Shown here piece after piece: positions 54,240 through 63,736 of a DNA stretch of 64,000 bases (position 1 is its first letter; each line of letters starts with the position of its first letter). A model generated the notes under the pieces. That model ran no database searches, was not told where the DNA came from, and saw only the letters and a program-made list of their open reading frames with translations. The position numbers and the translations under genes are program-made. Origin of the DNA: Blautia sp. (lineage in GTDB: Bacteria; Bacillota; Clostridia; Lachnospirales; Lachnospiraceae); contig JALEJS010000040.1 in the NCBI GenBank assembly GCA_022769545.1, positions 53,662 through 117,661 of the forward strand. Direction: 5' to 3'.

Positions 54240-56344
54240 GAAACCACCGACACCTTAAGAATTACTGCTATATTCTCTTCTGAAATATGGCAGTATATTT
54301 TTTGATCAGAAATAATTGTCACCTGGATTTGATCTTTCATACATTGTGGATAAAATAGTTCTGCCTTTCCAATCTTCTCATCCAGACAAATCAAATGTGT
54401 ATTATTAGAAGAAGTATTCCTCCAGATTGCAAGATATATGTTTTCTCTGCATTTTGCACCATATACATACCATTCTGAATCCCAAATATTAAAGCCACAC
54501 GGCCAGATTGGAACAGACTCCGCGATATCCTTACGGATTTCTTTCTGCAGCAAGATTCCTTCTTTTAGAAGGTTCTTGTTTTCTCTTGACAAATCAATAA
54601 TCTTTCCGCCAAGTATTGTACGAAACAACATGGAATTTACCATATTTACGATAACTTCTTTTTTATCATCTCTGATGGGATAATTCCAGATTCCAGCGTA
54701 TTCCGGCGTGACTGCCGTTGCACAGTTCGACGCAATTGCAGATGTTTTTCTGTAGTCTTCCTGATCACTTAACGATTGTAAATCCATTCTGGAAAGCAAT
54801 GCGTAATCCATTCTCAATCCGCCACTTGCACAATTTTCCCAGATCACATCCGGATATTGTTGTATTGTCTCTTCCAACCATCGCAGATAGGCTCGATTAT
54901 GTTCTAATAATCCATCTCCCAAACTATCTGATTTATAGTCTGTTCCTAATCCAGTACAGAAGTTATAATCTATTTTTATATATCCCACTCCATATTCTGT
55001 GATTACCCGTTTTATTATCCTGCTTGCATTCTCACGAACCGCACTATTTCGAAAATCCAGAGGAATTCGTCCAGAATCAACAACGTTTCTTCCATTGCGT
55101 ACAAAAGCCCAGTCACCTGGCAAATCTCCGGCGTTGTCTCCATCCACGCCAAAAGACTCCAATTCCAGCCAGATTCCCGGAATCATACCAGCATCTCGTA
55201 TTTTTTGCATCGTCATTGCCAGACCACTTGGATACCTGCTGATACTTTCCTCGAATTTTCCGAAAGTAAACTGCCAGTTTCCATTATCGTACCAGCCGCA
55301 GTCTATTACAAATACCTCGCATCCCAGTTCTGAAGCACAAACAATATACGGTTCCAGTTTATCCTCTGTAGCATTTCCCATCATACAATTCATGTAATCA
55401 TTGAAGATCACATAACTATTCGTCTTCCTGCAAAGATTTCTTCTATATGCATTCATCTGTTTCATTGCATTTTCGATTTTTCCTTCTTCAACGCACACTG
55501 CAACAGGTACTGTAGTGAAGCTCTTTCCAGGCATAATTTGCTTACTCCAGTGCGCCTCTTCCAGACGTGGGCCATATAGCTGAAGATAAACATGTTGTGT
55601 ATACTCATAATGCAGGTAAGAATCCCAATAGTCATCCATTGTATTCCCAATTTCCCAGCTCCACGCACCATTATGCTCGATTTGCCACATAATTGAATAA
55701 TTCGAAAGATGATTATACAGAGCTGCCACCGGAAGATACTCTCCCGAAGAAAACCCGCTGTGATTCGATATCACCATTCGATCATAACACAGATTTTTAT
55801 CGGAACGTATTCCGCAATCATATAGATTATGCAGCTCCCATCTGCACTCTTCAGACCAGGTATTTCTCGCAAATGCAATTGTCAGGTCTTTACCCATATC
55901 ATGCTTTGTTTCAGCCGACGAGATAATATTTCCATATGAAAACGAAGAAATTCCATCGATTAAAATTGGGGTCTTTCCGATATTATCCACTTTACTATAG
56001 CACCGAAAAACGGACATGTTCTGAAAAAACTGATACACGGTTGTTACCCGCATTTCTTTACTCTTTTGATAAATTTTCAGACACTGACCATGCTCATTTT
56101 TAATTAATTCATAACTCTCATAAAATAATGAAATCTGTGGATTATCATAAAAATTCTTTTGTCCATGATAAGAATAATTTACCTGGTTCGGACACAGAAT
56201 CTCAACAATTCTCAGATATTTCCCACTGGTCTCAGATTGTCTCCCATATTTATCTTCATGCAGAGAAAGAAGTCGTGCTTCCTTCCCTTGTTCAAATTCG
56301 AATATCAGATCCAGTTTTCCTTCTTTTACTTCAAGCGTCTCCAT
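54236..56344 (-). CDS. Alpha-galactosidase, glycoside hydrolase family 36
   Basis: 702 aa, cytoplasmic. The (beta/alpha)8 domain has DCGWYDNGNW, IWLELESF, nucleophile D459 in KIDYNF, ENCASGG and acid/base D527 in SDQED. Cleaves terminal alpha-galactose, for example from melibiose or raffinose-family sugars. Last gene of the seven-gene operon, two bases after the EamA gene. Confidence 0.93.
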   Translation of the reverse strand: METLEVKEGKLDLIFEFEQGKEARLLSLHEDKYGRQSETSGKYLRIVEILCPNQVNYSYHGQKNFYDNPQISLFYESYELIKNEHGQCLKIYQKSKEMRVTTVYQFFQNMSVFRCYSKVDNIGKTPILIDGISSFSYGNIISSAETKHDMGKDLTIAFARNTWSEECRWELHNLYDCGIRSDKNLCYDRMVISNHSGFSSGEYLPVAALYNHLSNYSIMWQIEHNGAWSWEIGNTMDDYWDSYLHYEYTQHVYLQLYGPRLEEAHWSKQIMPGKSFTTVPVAVCVEEGKIENAMKQMNAYRRNLCRKTNSYVIFNDYMNCMMGNATEDKLEPYIVCASELGCEVFVIDCGWYDNGNWQFTFGKFEESISRYPSGLAMTMQKIRDAGMIPGIWLELESFGVDGDNAGDLPGDWAFVRNGRNVVDSGRIPLDFRNSAVRENASRIIKRVITEYGVGYIKIDYNFCTGLGTDYKSDSLGDGLLEHNRAYLRWLEETIQQYPDVIWENCASGGLRMDYALLSRMDLQSLSDQEDYRKTSAIASNCATAVTPEYAGIWNYPIRDDKKEVIVNMVNSMLFRTILGGKIIDLSRENKNLLKEGILLQKEIRKDIAESVPIWPCGFNIWDSEWYVYGAKCRENIYLAIWRNTSSNNTHLICLDEKIGKAELFYPQCMKDQIQVTIISDQKIYCHISEENIAVILKVSVVS

Positions 56345-56346
56345 AT

Positions 56347-57261
56347 TTAATCCTTTCGATCACATGCCGCCGTTAATGCTCCGATTACAATCATAATTCC
56401 ACATGCTATCTGCAAAGTGGAAGGAATATTATGAAAAATGATTGCCTCAAAAACAATCCCCCATGCCGCATAAGTAATATTAAGGGCCATTGATTTAGAT
56501 GCTCCCATTTTACTAATTGCATAATAGTAGCTCATATAAGAAACCATTCCTGCCAAACCCGCTACCGCTATTATTGGAAGGGCTCTGACAGGATACACTT
56601 TAAGAAAAGCAAATCTTAGCAGTGCAGTAAGAAAGACAAATTGCATCGCGGATGAAAACAGCTGTCGAATAGCATATGCACATTGACTATCAATCTGTTC
56701 TTCTTTCATTGCATATGCACAAATAACAATCTCTAATGTCCAGCCAAATATGCACACAAAAATACTTATTCCACCTGCTAACAGATTGATCTCCACACAC
56801 TCAGTCAATGTAAAGCCCAATAGTCCCATTCCTGTTACCGCAGCCAGAAGTCCTATAACCTGCCGCTTTTGTAAACGCTCTTTCAAAAAAACAAATGATA
56901 ATAATGCGCCAAGTGCAGGGTAAATGGCAGATAACATCGTTGTATAAGAAATCCCCAGATAATTGATGGAAAATACATATCCCCCCATTCCTATCGGTCC
57001 GCCTAATACCGATGCCAGTACAAGCATTTTTCCACCTCTGTTTTTTAACTTCTTAAATATCATTTTCCATTTTCTCTGTATCCCCATATATATCAGCATC
57101 CAAACAGATGAGAAAAAATCATGGAAAAAAGAACTGATCAATGGTGCCAGCATAAGCACCTTTGGGTCATTTATAAAAGGAGCTTTGGTCAAAGCAATCC
57201 CAAGGATCACTGTATCCAAAGCCCAGCACACTCCCGCATTTAAACCTACTAATATATTCAT
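56347..57261 (-). CDS. EamA/DMT-family transporter
   Basis: 304 aa, ten predicted helices in two EamA repeats (second ends MGASKSMALNITYAAWGIVFEA). Placed between the two galactosidase genes, so it may move a sugar or a product; DMT exporters are more often metabolite exporters. Overlaps the GH42 stop by 4 bases. Confidence 0.86.
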   Translation of the reverse strand: MNILVGLNAGVCWALDTVILGIALTKAPFINDPKVLMLAPLISSFFHDFFSSVWMLIYMGIQRKWKMIFKKLKNRGGKMLVLASVLGGPIGMGGYVFSINYLGISYTTMLSAIYPALGALLSFVFLKERLQKRQVIGLLAAVTGMGLLGFTLTECVEINLLAGGISIFVCIFGWTLEIVICAYAMKEEQIDSQCAYAIRQLFSSAMQFVFLTALLRFAFLKVYPVRALPIIAVAGLAGMVSYMSYYYAISKMGASKSMALNITYAAWGIVFEAIIFHNIPSTLQIACGIMIVIGALTAACDRKD

Positions 57262-59180
57262 GTTTTACTCCATTTCAGGATAGCATAACCGTATGCCGGA
57301 AGCTCATCCACTTGAAGATTTGTGCCTATGTCGCGGTATTCGGGGACATCTATATTCTGGACAGAATCTTCATGGTTCAACAGAATCAAATACTCTCTTT
57401 TTTCTTTTATTATTACTTCAATTGAATCTGGTAAATTCATCCGCTGAAGATTTAATTCTTTTGAAATAACATCAATCAGACTAACATAATTTAAATCCAT
57501 GCTGCCCGCGTAAAATACTTTTCCATTTTTATACTGGTTCATTGCAACGCCTGTTGAATCAATCCATTTATATTTCTGTTTGATTAACGACTTTGCAGTA
57601 ATCAGATTTAGTTTTTCCAACCAAATACATTTATCTTTTACTTGACGAATCGCAAATTCTTCTACAGTAATTCCTGCCAAATCTTTCCACACACCTGGAA
57701 GTGTCTTCTGTGTAATCTGATTATTCATTTCTCTCATTCCTGAAAAACTGGTTAATAATAAATTCCCGCCTTCAGAAACATATTCTTCAATTTTTTTAAA
57801 ATTCTTTTCATTTACTATGCTTGCATATGGAAAAATGACCAAATCATAATCCGTCAAACTGTTATCCACAGTTCCCACAGACACAGATAAATGGTTCTTC
57901 ATCAGCGCATCATAGATTTGAATTATTTCTTCTTTATAATTAAAGTCTCTTACATGTGGCTGAAATTCATGACAATACTTATTTTCATAGTCAAATATTA
58001 TCAATACCTGCTTTTCGTCGGGTTTTGCAAGTATATCTTCTGCTGCAAGTATATCCGCATTTACCTCTTTAAGAGCTTTGTATCTTTGTCTTGGAACACC
58101 GTCATGATCCAATATGCCATACCAAAACTGTTCTGTTCCAAATACACAGCTCCGCCAGCGGAAATAAATTAATGCTTCCGCACCTTTTGCAACTGAACGC
58201 ATCGCCCACAATTTGTATTGTTCATTCTCAGGAGTGATGCCATTGATATTCCATCCACATGGTCCACTCTGCTGTTCCAGAATCCATGGACGATTTTTAC
58301 TCATACCTCTTTCCAGTTCATACAAAAAGCTGATTTTTGAAGGACTATTCTGATCCCATTCAGACTTCGGATATGCGTCATATCCAACCCTGTCCAATAG
58401 AGTTCCGAGTTCAAAATTATCACAATTCTCTGAAACAACATTATGTGAAATAATCTTTTGAGATATTTTACGTATCTCATCACACTGCATTTTTGCATAT
58501 CCAATTAACGAATCAGATGAAAAACGTGCGTAATCTAATAGCAATCCCGGATTATGACTATATCCAGTCCATGCATCAATAACCGACTGCGTCGGCAGAA
58601 CAATCTGATCCCACTCCGTATATTCCTGACTCCAGAATACAGTACCCCAGTTTTGGTTTAAATTCTCCAGTGTCTGGTATTTTTCCTTCAACCAGAGAAT
58701 GAATTTCGCTCTGCACTTTTCACAATAACACCTTGCAGCATCCTCACACCCCAATTCATTATCAATCTGCCAGCCAATTACATTTTTATTATTTTCATAA
58801 TGTTCCACGACTTTTCGAACAATGCGTTTTGTTTCCTGCCTATAGCCTTCATGATTATAACAGTAATGACGCCTTGTCCCAAAGCCGCGTACATTATGAT
58901 TAATGTCTTCCATATAAATGTCAGGATATTTTTGGCAAATCCATGCTGTTGGTGCAGCTGTAGGAGTTCCTATGATTGCTTTGATTCCATATTTTGCCAA
59001 AAGCTCGATTGCCTCATCATATAATGAAAAATCATATACTCCTTCTGTCTTTTCTATCACTGACCATCCGAATTCTCCAATACGCACAGTATTGATATTC
59101 ATTTGCTGCATTAGTTGAGCATCCTTTTCCCATCTGCTTCGCTCCCAATGTTCAGGATAATAATCTACACCAATAATCAT
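57258..59180 (-). CDS. Beta-galactosidase, glycoside hydrolase family 42
   Basis: 640 aa without signal peptide. Catalytic acid/base E142 in WQIDNELG and nucleophile E302 in WILEQQSGPCGWN. Zinc-binding cysteines C107, C151, C153, C156 (CYCEKC cluster) are kept. Three-domain GH42 layout: barrel 1-390, trimerisation domain about 390-590, short beta domain. Hydrolyses imported beta-galactosides such as galacto-oligosaccharides. Confidence 0.95.
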   Translation of the reverse strand: MIIGVDYYPEHWERSRWEKDAQLMQQMNINTVRIGEFGWSVIEKTEGVYDFSLYDEAIELLAKYGIKAIIGTPTAAPTAWICQKYPDIYMEDINHNVRGFGTRRHYCYNHEGYRQETKRIVRKVVEHYENNKNVIGWQIDNELGCEDAARCYCEKCRAKFILWLKEKYQTLENLNQNWGTVFWSQEYTEWDQIVLPTQSVIDAWTGYSHNPGLLLDYARFSSDSLIGYAKMQCDEIRKISQKIISHNVVSENCDNFELGTLLDRVGYDAYPKSEWDQNSPSKISFLYELERGMSKNRPWILEQQSGPCGWNINGITPENEQYKLWAMRSVAKGAEALIYFRWRSCVFGTEQFWYGILDHDGVPRQRYKALKEVNADILAAEDILAKPDEKQVLIIFDYENKYCHEFQPHVRDFNYKEEIIQIYDALMKNHLSVSVGTVDNSLTDYDLVIFPYASIVNEKNFKKIEEYVSEGGNLLLTSFSGMREMNNQITQKTLPGVWKDLAGITVEEFAIRQVKDKCIWLEKLNLITAKSLIKQKYKWIDSTGVAMNQYKNGKVFYAGSMDLNYVSLIDVISKELNLQRMNLPDSIEVIIKEKREYLILLNHEDSVQNIDVPEYRDIGTNLQVDELPAYGYAILKWSKT

Positions 59181-59196
59181 GTTCTGTCCTCACTTA

Positions 59197-60129
59197 CTAT
59201 TTTTGCAAAATGGCCTTCTCGCGATTGATACTAATTGCCATGAATACAATCATAAAGGTTCCTGTAACTACCTGCTGCAATGTACCCGGAAGTCCCATTG
59301 CAATCAATCCGGAATTAATCATTGTCATAGAGAAAACTCCCAAAAAGATTCCAAGCATAATATCACAATACTTTTCCAGATACTGACCAATAAAAACTCC
59401 CATAAATGGCGGGAAAACCATCCCCATCGTATTCATTCCTGATTTCGGAGCAATAGCGCCACCATAGCTTACCTGAAGTACACCGGCAATACCCACAAAA
59501 ATACCACCTATGATAAAACACAAAAAGCGTACTCTAAGTGAATTCACACCTATGTTTTTTGCTACATCTTCCCCATTCCCAACAGAACGAACACTATATC
59601 CAAATTTCGTATGATGATATATAACATACGCCAAAAGATATGTCACAATACCTACAACAAAAATCCCAGGAGATTTTCCGAGATAGCATATTTCCGTTGG
59701 AATAGTGACATTGGCTCCCCCGTGATACATTGCTCCGGCAGATTCATAAATCAACATTGCACCAATCGTAACAATAATTGACGGAATTTTAAATACAAAA
59801 TAGATGGATCCCGTAATCGTTCCAAGAATCGTTGCTACAAGAATCGTAATGATAATCAGACCAGGAAGCCCCATCTTCTGTGCATAAAATGCTCCAATCA
59901 GACCTGCAAGTACCATTTGAGCTCCGGCAGAAAAATCCCATGTATCAATCAGTAGGTTATAGCTCAAACCAAATCCAATAATCGTATTAATTACCGACTG
60001 TTGAAGCATAATTTTTATGCCTTCAGGTGTTCCGAATCTTTTAGGCTGGCAGATGAAAAATATCAAAAAAACAATCACTGGCATTGCAACTGGAACGATC
60101 ATGTTCCGCATTCTTTTTTTAATATTCAT
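59197..60129 (-). CDS. Sugar ABC transporter permease (RbsC-like)
   Basis: 310 aa, eight to ten helices. GFGLSYNLLIDTWDFSAGAQMVLAGL and GNGEDVAKNIGVNSLRVRFLCF are the BPD_transp_2 features. Partner of the second permease in this operon. ATG follows AGGA. Confidence 0.9.
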   Translation of the reverse strand: MNIKKRMRNMIVPVAMPVIVFLIFFICQPKRFGTPEGIKIMLQQSVINTIIGFGLSYNLLIDTWDFSAGAQMVLAGLIGAFYAQKMGLPGLIIITILVATILGTITGSIYFVFKIPSIIVTIGAMLIYESAGAMYHGGANVTIPTEICYLGKSPGIFVVGIVTYLLAYVIYHHTKFGYSVRSVGNGEDVAKNIGVNSLRVRFLCFIIGGIFVGIAGVLQVSYGGAIAPKSGMNTMGMVFPPFMGVFIGQYLEKYCDIMLGIFLGVFSMTMINSGLIAMGLPGTLQQVVTGTFMIVFMAISINREKAILQK

Positions 60130-60147
60130 CTTGAATCAATCCTTTTC

Positions 60148-61266
60148 TTATTGATGTCTTTCCACAACGTCATTTACAGAATATGCCTCAGAAATTTTCT
60201 GGAGTTCTTCAATTGTCATATCTGCATTAAAATATTTAACCATGTTGCGGATTTCTTCTTCATTATATGGGAAGCTCTCGCCTTCCACGTATGTATAATA
60301 ATTTACAGCATCTTCCGGAGATTCCAGATTTACAAAGTTAAGGTGACAGGTTTCACATGTATCAGACAATGGAGTCTCTGCAAGTTTATTTACACAAAGC
60401 ATATATGAGAATAATGGATCAACAAAGTGTCCTCCGGATATTGCATCAATGGCACCTTCGGCAATATACTTATCAAGGTCAGAAATAAAGTCTACACAAG
60501 CTACTTTTACTTCTCCTGTTTTCTCGTGTAATGCCAGTGCCTGAATAACACCTTCAAGAATCGTATTTGATCCGCCTGTAATAAAAATACCGTCTAATTC
60601 CGGGAAAGATGCAAGGAAGTTCTCCACTGCTTTTGTTGTTTCTTCAGCTGTAAGAGTATTGTTACGCACTTCACTGATACGATTCATTCCGTATTCTTCA
60701 CATGCCTGATTAAAACCTGCATCACGCGCATCGGCAGTGGCATCACCTTTTTCCATGGTAATAACTGCTATATTCTCACACCCTTTGTTGTGTAATGTTT
60801 CACCCATTCTGTAGCCGATATCCTGTTCATCTTCACATGTATTCCCAAGATAGTAATCGCTTTTTTCAACAAATTCTTTTACTTCCGGATTCGCAATACT
60901 TCTCCAGATCAAAGCAAAATATACACCATTTTCTTCGCAAAGTTGTGTAATCTTTGGCAAAATGTCATCACTGTAATTGCAAATAAGAACTGCCTGACAG
61001 CCTGCTGCAATCAAATTCTCAGTTGCTGTTATCTGACTTTCCGGCGACGAAATATTTGTATTATAAACCATTTCACAACCAAGAGTTTCTGATGCATAAT
61101 CGAGGAGCCTTGCACTTGCTCCGCCAAGTTCATCTACCGTCGACCAGATAACGCACCCAATTTTATATTTTTCCGGAAGTTTATCTGTTTCCCCAGCAAA
61201 CACATTTAATGTAAGAGACATTGCTAACAATACACCAATTAAAATATTCGACATGATTTTCTTCAT
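60148..61266 (-). CDS. Sugar ABC transporter substrate-binding protein (LacI/RbsB-like)
   Basis: 372 aa. Signal peptide MKKIMSNILIGVLLAMSLTL, with cleavage likely after VFA. Type I periplasmic-binding fold, with ENLIAAGCQAVLICNYSD and DGIFITGGSNTILEGVIQAL. No lipobox cysteine, which is odd for a Gram-positive binding protein: it would be released or stay membrane-held by an uncleaved signal. Ligand presumably a galactoside. Confidence 0.88.
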   Translation of the reverse strand: MKKIMSNILIGVLLAMSLTLNVFAGETDKLPEKYKIGCVIWSTVDELGGASARLLDYASETLGCEMVYNTNISSPESQITATENLIAAGCQAVLICNYSDDILPKITQLCEENGVYFALIWRSIANPEVKEFVEKSDYYLGNTCEDEQDIGYRMGETLHNKGCENIAVITMEKGDATADARDAGFNQACEEYGMNRISEVRNNTLTAEETTKAVENFLASFPELDGIFITGGSNTILEGVIQALALHEKTGEVKVACVDFISDLDKYIAEGAIDAISGGHFVDPLFSYMLCVNKLAETPLSDTCETCHLNFVNLESPEDAVNYYTYVEGESFPYNEEEIRNMVKYFNADMTIEELQKISEAYSVNDVVERHQ

Positions 61267-61278
61267 AGTTTTTTCTCC

Positions 61279-62226
61279 TTATTTTATAAGTCGTGTATTC
61301 TTTTTATCGAATGTAAGCCACACAGCAATTAGAAAAATCACACCTTTAATTCCCTGCTGCAATTTTTCATCAATATTCCAACACGCCATCCCGTTTACCA
61401 AAATTGCAAGTGTCAGACTTCCAATTACTGCGCATCTTATTTTTGAAGTGGATCCACCGGAAAGAGGCATCCCTCCTAATACCAGTGCAATTAAAATATC
61501 TGTTTCAAAAAAGCTTCCTGTGTTTGTTGCTGCAGATCCCGCACGTACCATATTAAAAAATCCGCAGAATCCACACATCATTGCTGATATCGCATAACCT
61601 GTTACTCTCATTTTCCCAATCGGAACACCTGACTGATATGCTGCTGTCACACCTGATCCAATAGATTTGCACCATTTCCCATATTTCGTGAAATTAAAAA
61701 CATATGTTGCAATCAGAATAATAACAACAACTAAAAATAATTTTAGCTTTGTATTGTCCAAACTATAGAGGGAAAACGGAACACTTACCGATCCGCCAGT
61801 AGCTATATAAATAGTAAGTCCTCTTAAAATCATCAGAGTACTTAAAGTTACTACAAATGATGGGATACGAAATTTTACGTACAATAACCCATTCATAGCT
61901 CCAAGACACAAACCGATCAGCATGGCCGTTGGCAATGCTAATCCCGGAGCAACATGCGATATCCATGCAGCGCTTACTGCTGTGATCCCAACCATAGAGC
62001 CCATGGAAAAATCAACATCACCCTGTGCTACAATAAAAGAACAAGATACACTGCCTATGATTAATACAAATGATTGATTTAATATTAATTTCATGTTTCG
62101 AAAAGAAAGAAGTGTACCTTTTGTTATTATTTCAAAAAATACAATAACCAATATCAAACTGACAAAGGGTATTATTTCTTTGAAATTATGCACAGGAAAT
62201 GCATTTGTCTTCTTGTTTTCACTCAA
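61279..62226 (-). CDS. Sugar ABC transporter permease (RbsC-like)
   Basis: 315 aa from TTG 62226, which has AGGAGG about 9 bases ahead; the longer open frame lacks a site. Features SCSFIVAQGDVDFSMGSMVGI and GLCLGAMNGLLYVKFRIPSFVVTLSTLMI. The two permeases probably form a heterodimer. Follows the ATPase gene by 13 bases. Confidence 0.88.
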   Translation of the reverse strand: MSENKKTNAFPVHNFKEIIPFVSLILVIVFFEIITKGTLLSFRNMKLILNQSFVLIIGSVSCSFIVAQGDVDFSMGSMVGITAVSAAWISHVAPGLALPTAMLIGLCLGAMNGLLYVKFRIPSFVVTLSTLMILRGLTIYIATGGSVSVPFSLYSLDNTKLKLFLVVVIILIATYVFNFTKYGKWCKSIGSGVTAAYQSGVPIGKMRVTGYAISAMMCGFCGFFNMVRAGSAATNTGSFFETDILIALVLGGMPLSGGSTSKIRCAVIGSLTLAILVNGMACWNIDEKLQQGIKGVIFLIAVWLTFDKKNTRLIK

Positions 62227-62239
62227 TAAATCACACCTC

Positions 62240-63736
62240 CTATAGCATATACTGGATAACATCCGTCTCCGTTAATGATTCTGATCTGGTAAATTCATGT
62301 TTCAGTACACCATCCTTTATTATGATAATTCGATCACTCATTCCGATTAATTCCGGAAGCTCTTCAGATATCATAATAATTGAATTTCCTTCTTTTCGGT
62401 ATTCATTCATCCATTTGTATATTGCAGCTTTTACACCGACATCAATTCCTCTCGTAGGACAATCCAGAATCAGAATTTCCGAATCATTTCCCAGCCATTT
62501 GGCCAGTGCTACTTTTTGCTTATTTCCACCAGAAAGCTGTCCACACAACTGATTTAGTGAGCTCATTTTTATACTCAGCCTAGAAGCTCCCTCATTTGCA
62601 AGTTTTTTCTCTGCTTTTGGCGAAATATGCACTCCATTTTTTATTTTATCTAATGACGGAAGACATATATTATCGCAAATATTAGAATTGTTTAATATGG
62701 ATTCTTTATCCCTGTTTTTCGATACATAACCAATCTTGTATCGAATAGCATCTCCTGGACTGCAGATTATTTGTCCGGTTTTTGCATATTCAATTGTTCC
62801 TGCAGAAGGTACTTCGATGCCAAATATATATCTTCCCACATCATGCATCCCACTGTCAGTCAATCCGCCAATCCCCAGTATTTCTCCTTTTTTCAAAGAA
62901 AACGATACATCCTGTAATAATCCTTTTCCAGACAGTCCCCTGATATTTAATATCGGCTCTCCTGAACAATCCTCACCATAATCCGTGCGATAGTATTCAT
63001 CATTTACTTTTCTTCCAACCATTAGTTCGCGCATATACTCCGGCTCTATTTCATTTTTTCTTAAAGTAGTAATGTATTCTCCATCTCGCAAAATAGATAC
63101 CGTATCGCAATGCTGCTTCAGTTCATCCAGGTCATGAGAAATAAAAATTACAGCACTGCCATTTTGTTTCAGCTGATTCATGAGCTGATAAATAACCGTA
63201 CGCCCTTTCTGCGATAGTGCTGTCGTTGTCTCATCTACAATCAGTACTTTTGTTTCGCTGTACATCGCTCTGGCAATTTCAACAATTTTTCGGTTTTCGA
63301 AAGATTCCTCATCCGCCAGTTTATCTGCCCGGATATCAGAAGCACCAATATTATCTAATGCATTCTGTGCTTCTTTAATCATTTTCTTTCTATTTACCAA
63401 TCCATACTTAGAAAATAGATGTTCTTTTCCGGCAAAAATATTCGCAGCGATTGTAATCCCATTAATTGTTCCCATTTCCTGAACAATCATCTTTACACCG
63501 TGTTTTTCTCCGTCAAGAATAGATGTTGGCTTATATTCTTTTCCTTCTAAAAACATTATTCCTTCTGTAGCAGGATAAATCCCACTGATGATAGATGATA
63601 ATGTTGATTTCCCGGAACCATTTTCTCCAATCAGCCCATGTATTTCTCCTTGATAAAAAGAAATATCTACACCTTTTAATGCATGTACCGTATCAAACTT
63701 TTTATCAATTCCCTGAACTTTAAGAATTGCATCCAT
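62240..63736 (-). CDS. Sugar ABC transporter ATP-binding protein (RbsA/MglA-like)
   Basis: 498 aa from ATG 63736 after AAGGAGG. Two ABC cassettes: first has Walker A GENGSGKST and VDETTTALS; second carries the signature LSGGNKQKVALAKWL and LDCPTRGIDVG, with its Walker A degenerate (GGLTDSG), as usual in this family. First gene of the galactoside operon. Confidence 0.93.
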   Translation of the reverse strand: MDAILKVQGIDKKFDTVHALKGVDISFYQGEIHGLIGENGSGKSTLSSIISGIYPATEGIMFLEGKEYKPTSILDGEKHGVKMIVQEMGTINGITIAANIFAGKEHLFSKYGLVNRKKMIKEAQNALDNIGASDIRADKLADEESFENRKIVEIARAMYSETKVLIVDETTTALSQKGRTVIYQLMNQLKQNGSAVIFISHDLDELKQHCDTVSILRDGEYITTLRKNEIEPEYMRELMVGRKVNDEYYRTDYGEDCSGEPILNIRGLSGKGLLQDVSFSLKKGEILGIGGLTDSGMHDVGRYIFGIEVPSAGTIEYAKTGQIICSPGDAIRYKIGYVSKNRDKESILNNSNICDNICLPSLDKIKNGVHISPKAEKKLANEGASRLSIKMSSLNQLCGQLSGGNKQKVALAKWLGNDSEILILDCPTRGIDVGVKAAIYKWMNEYRKEGNSIIMISEELPELIGMSDRIIIIKDGVLKHEFTRSESLTETDVIQYML

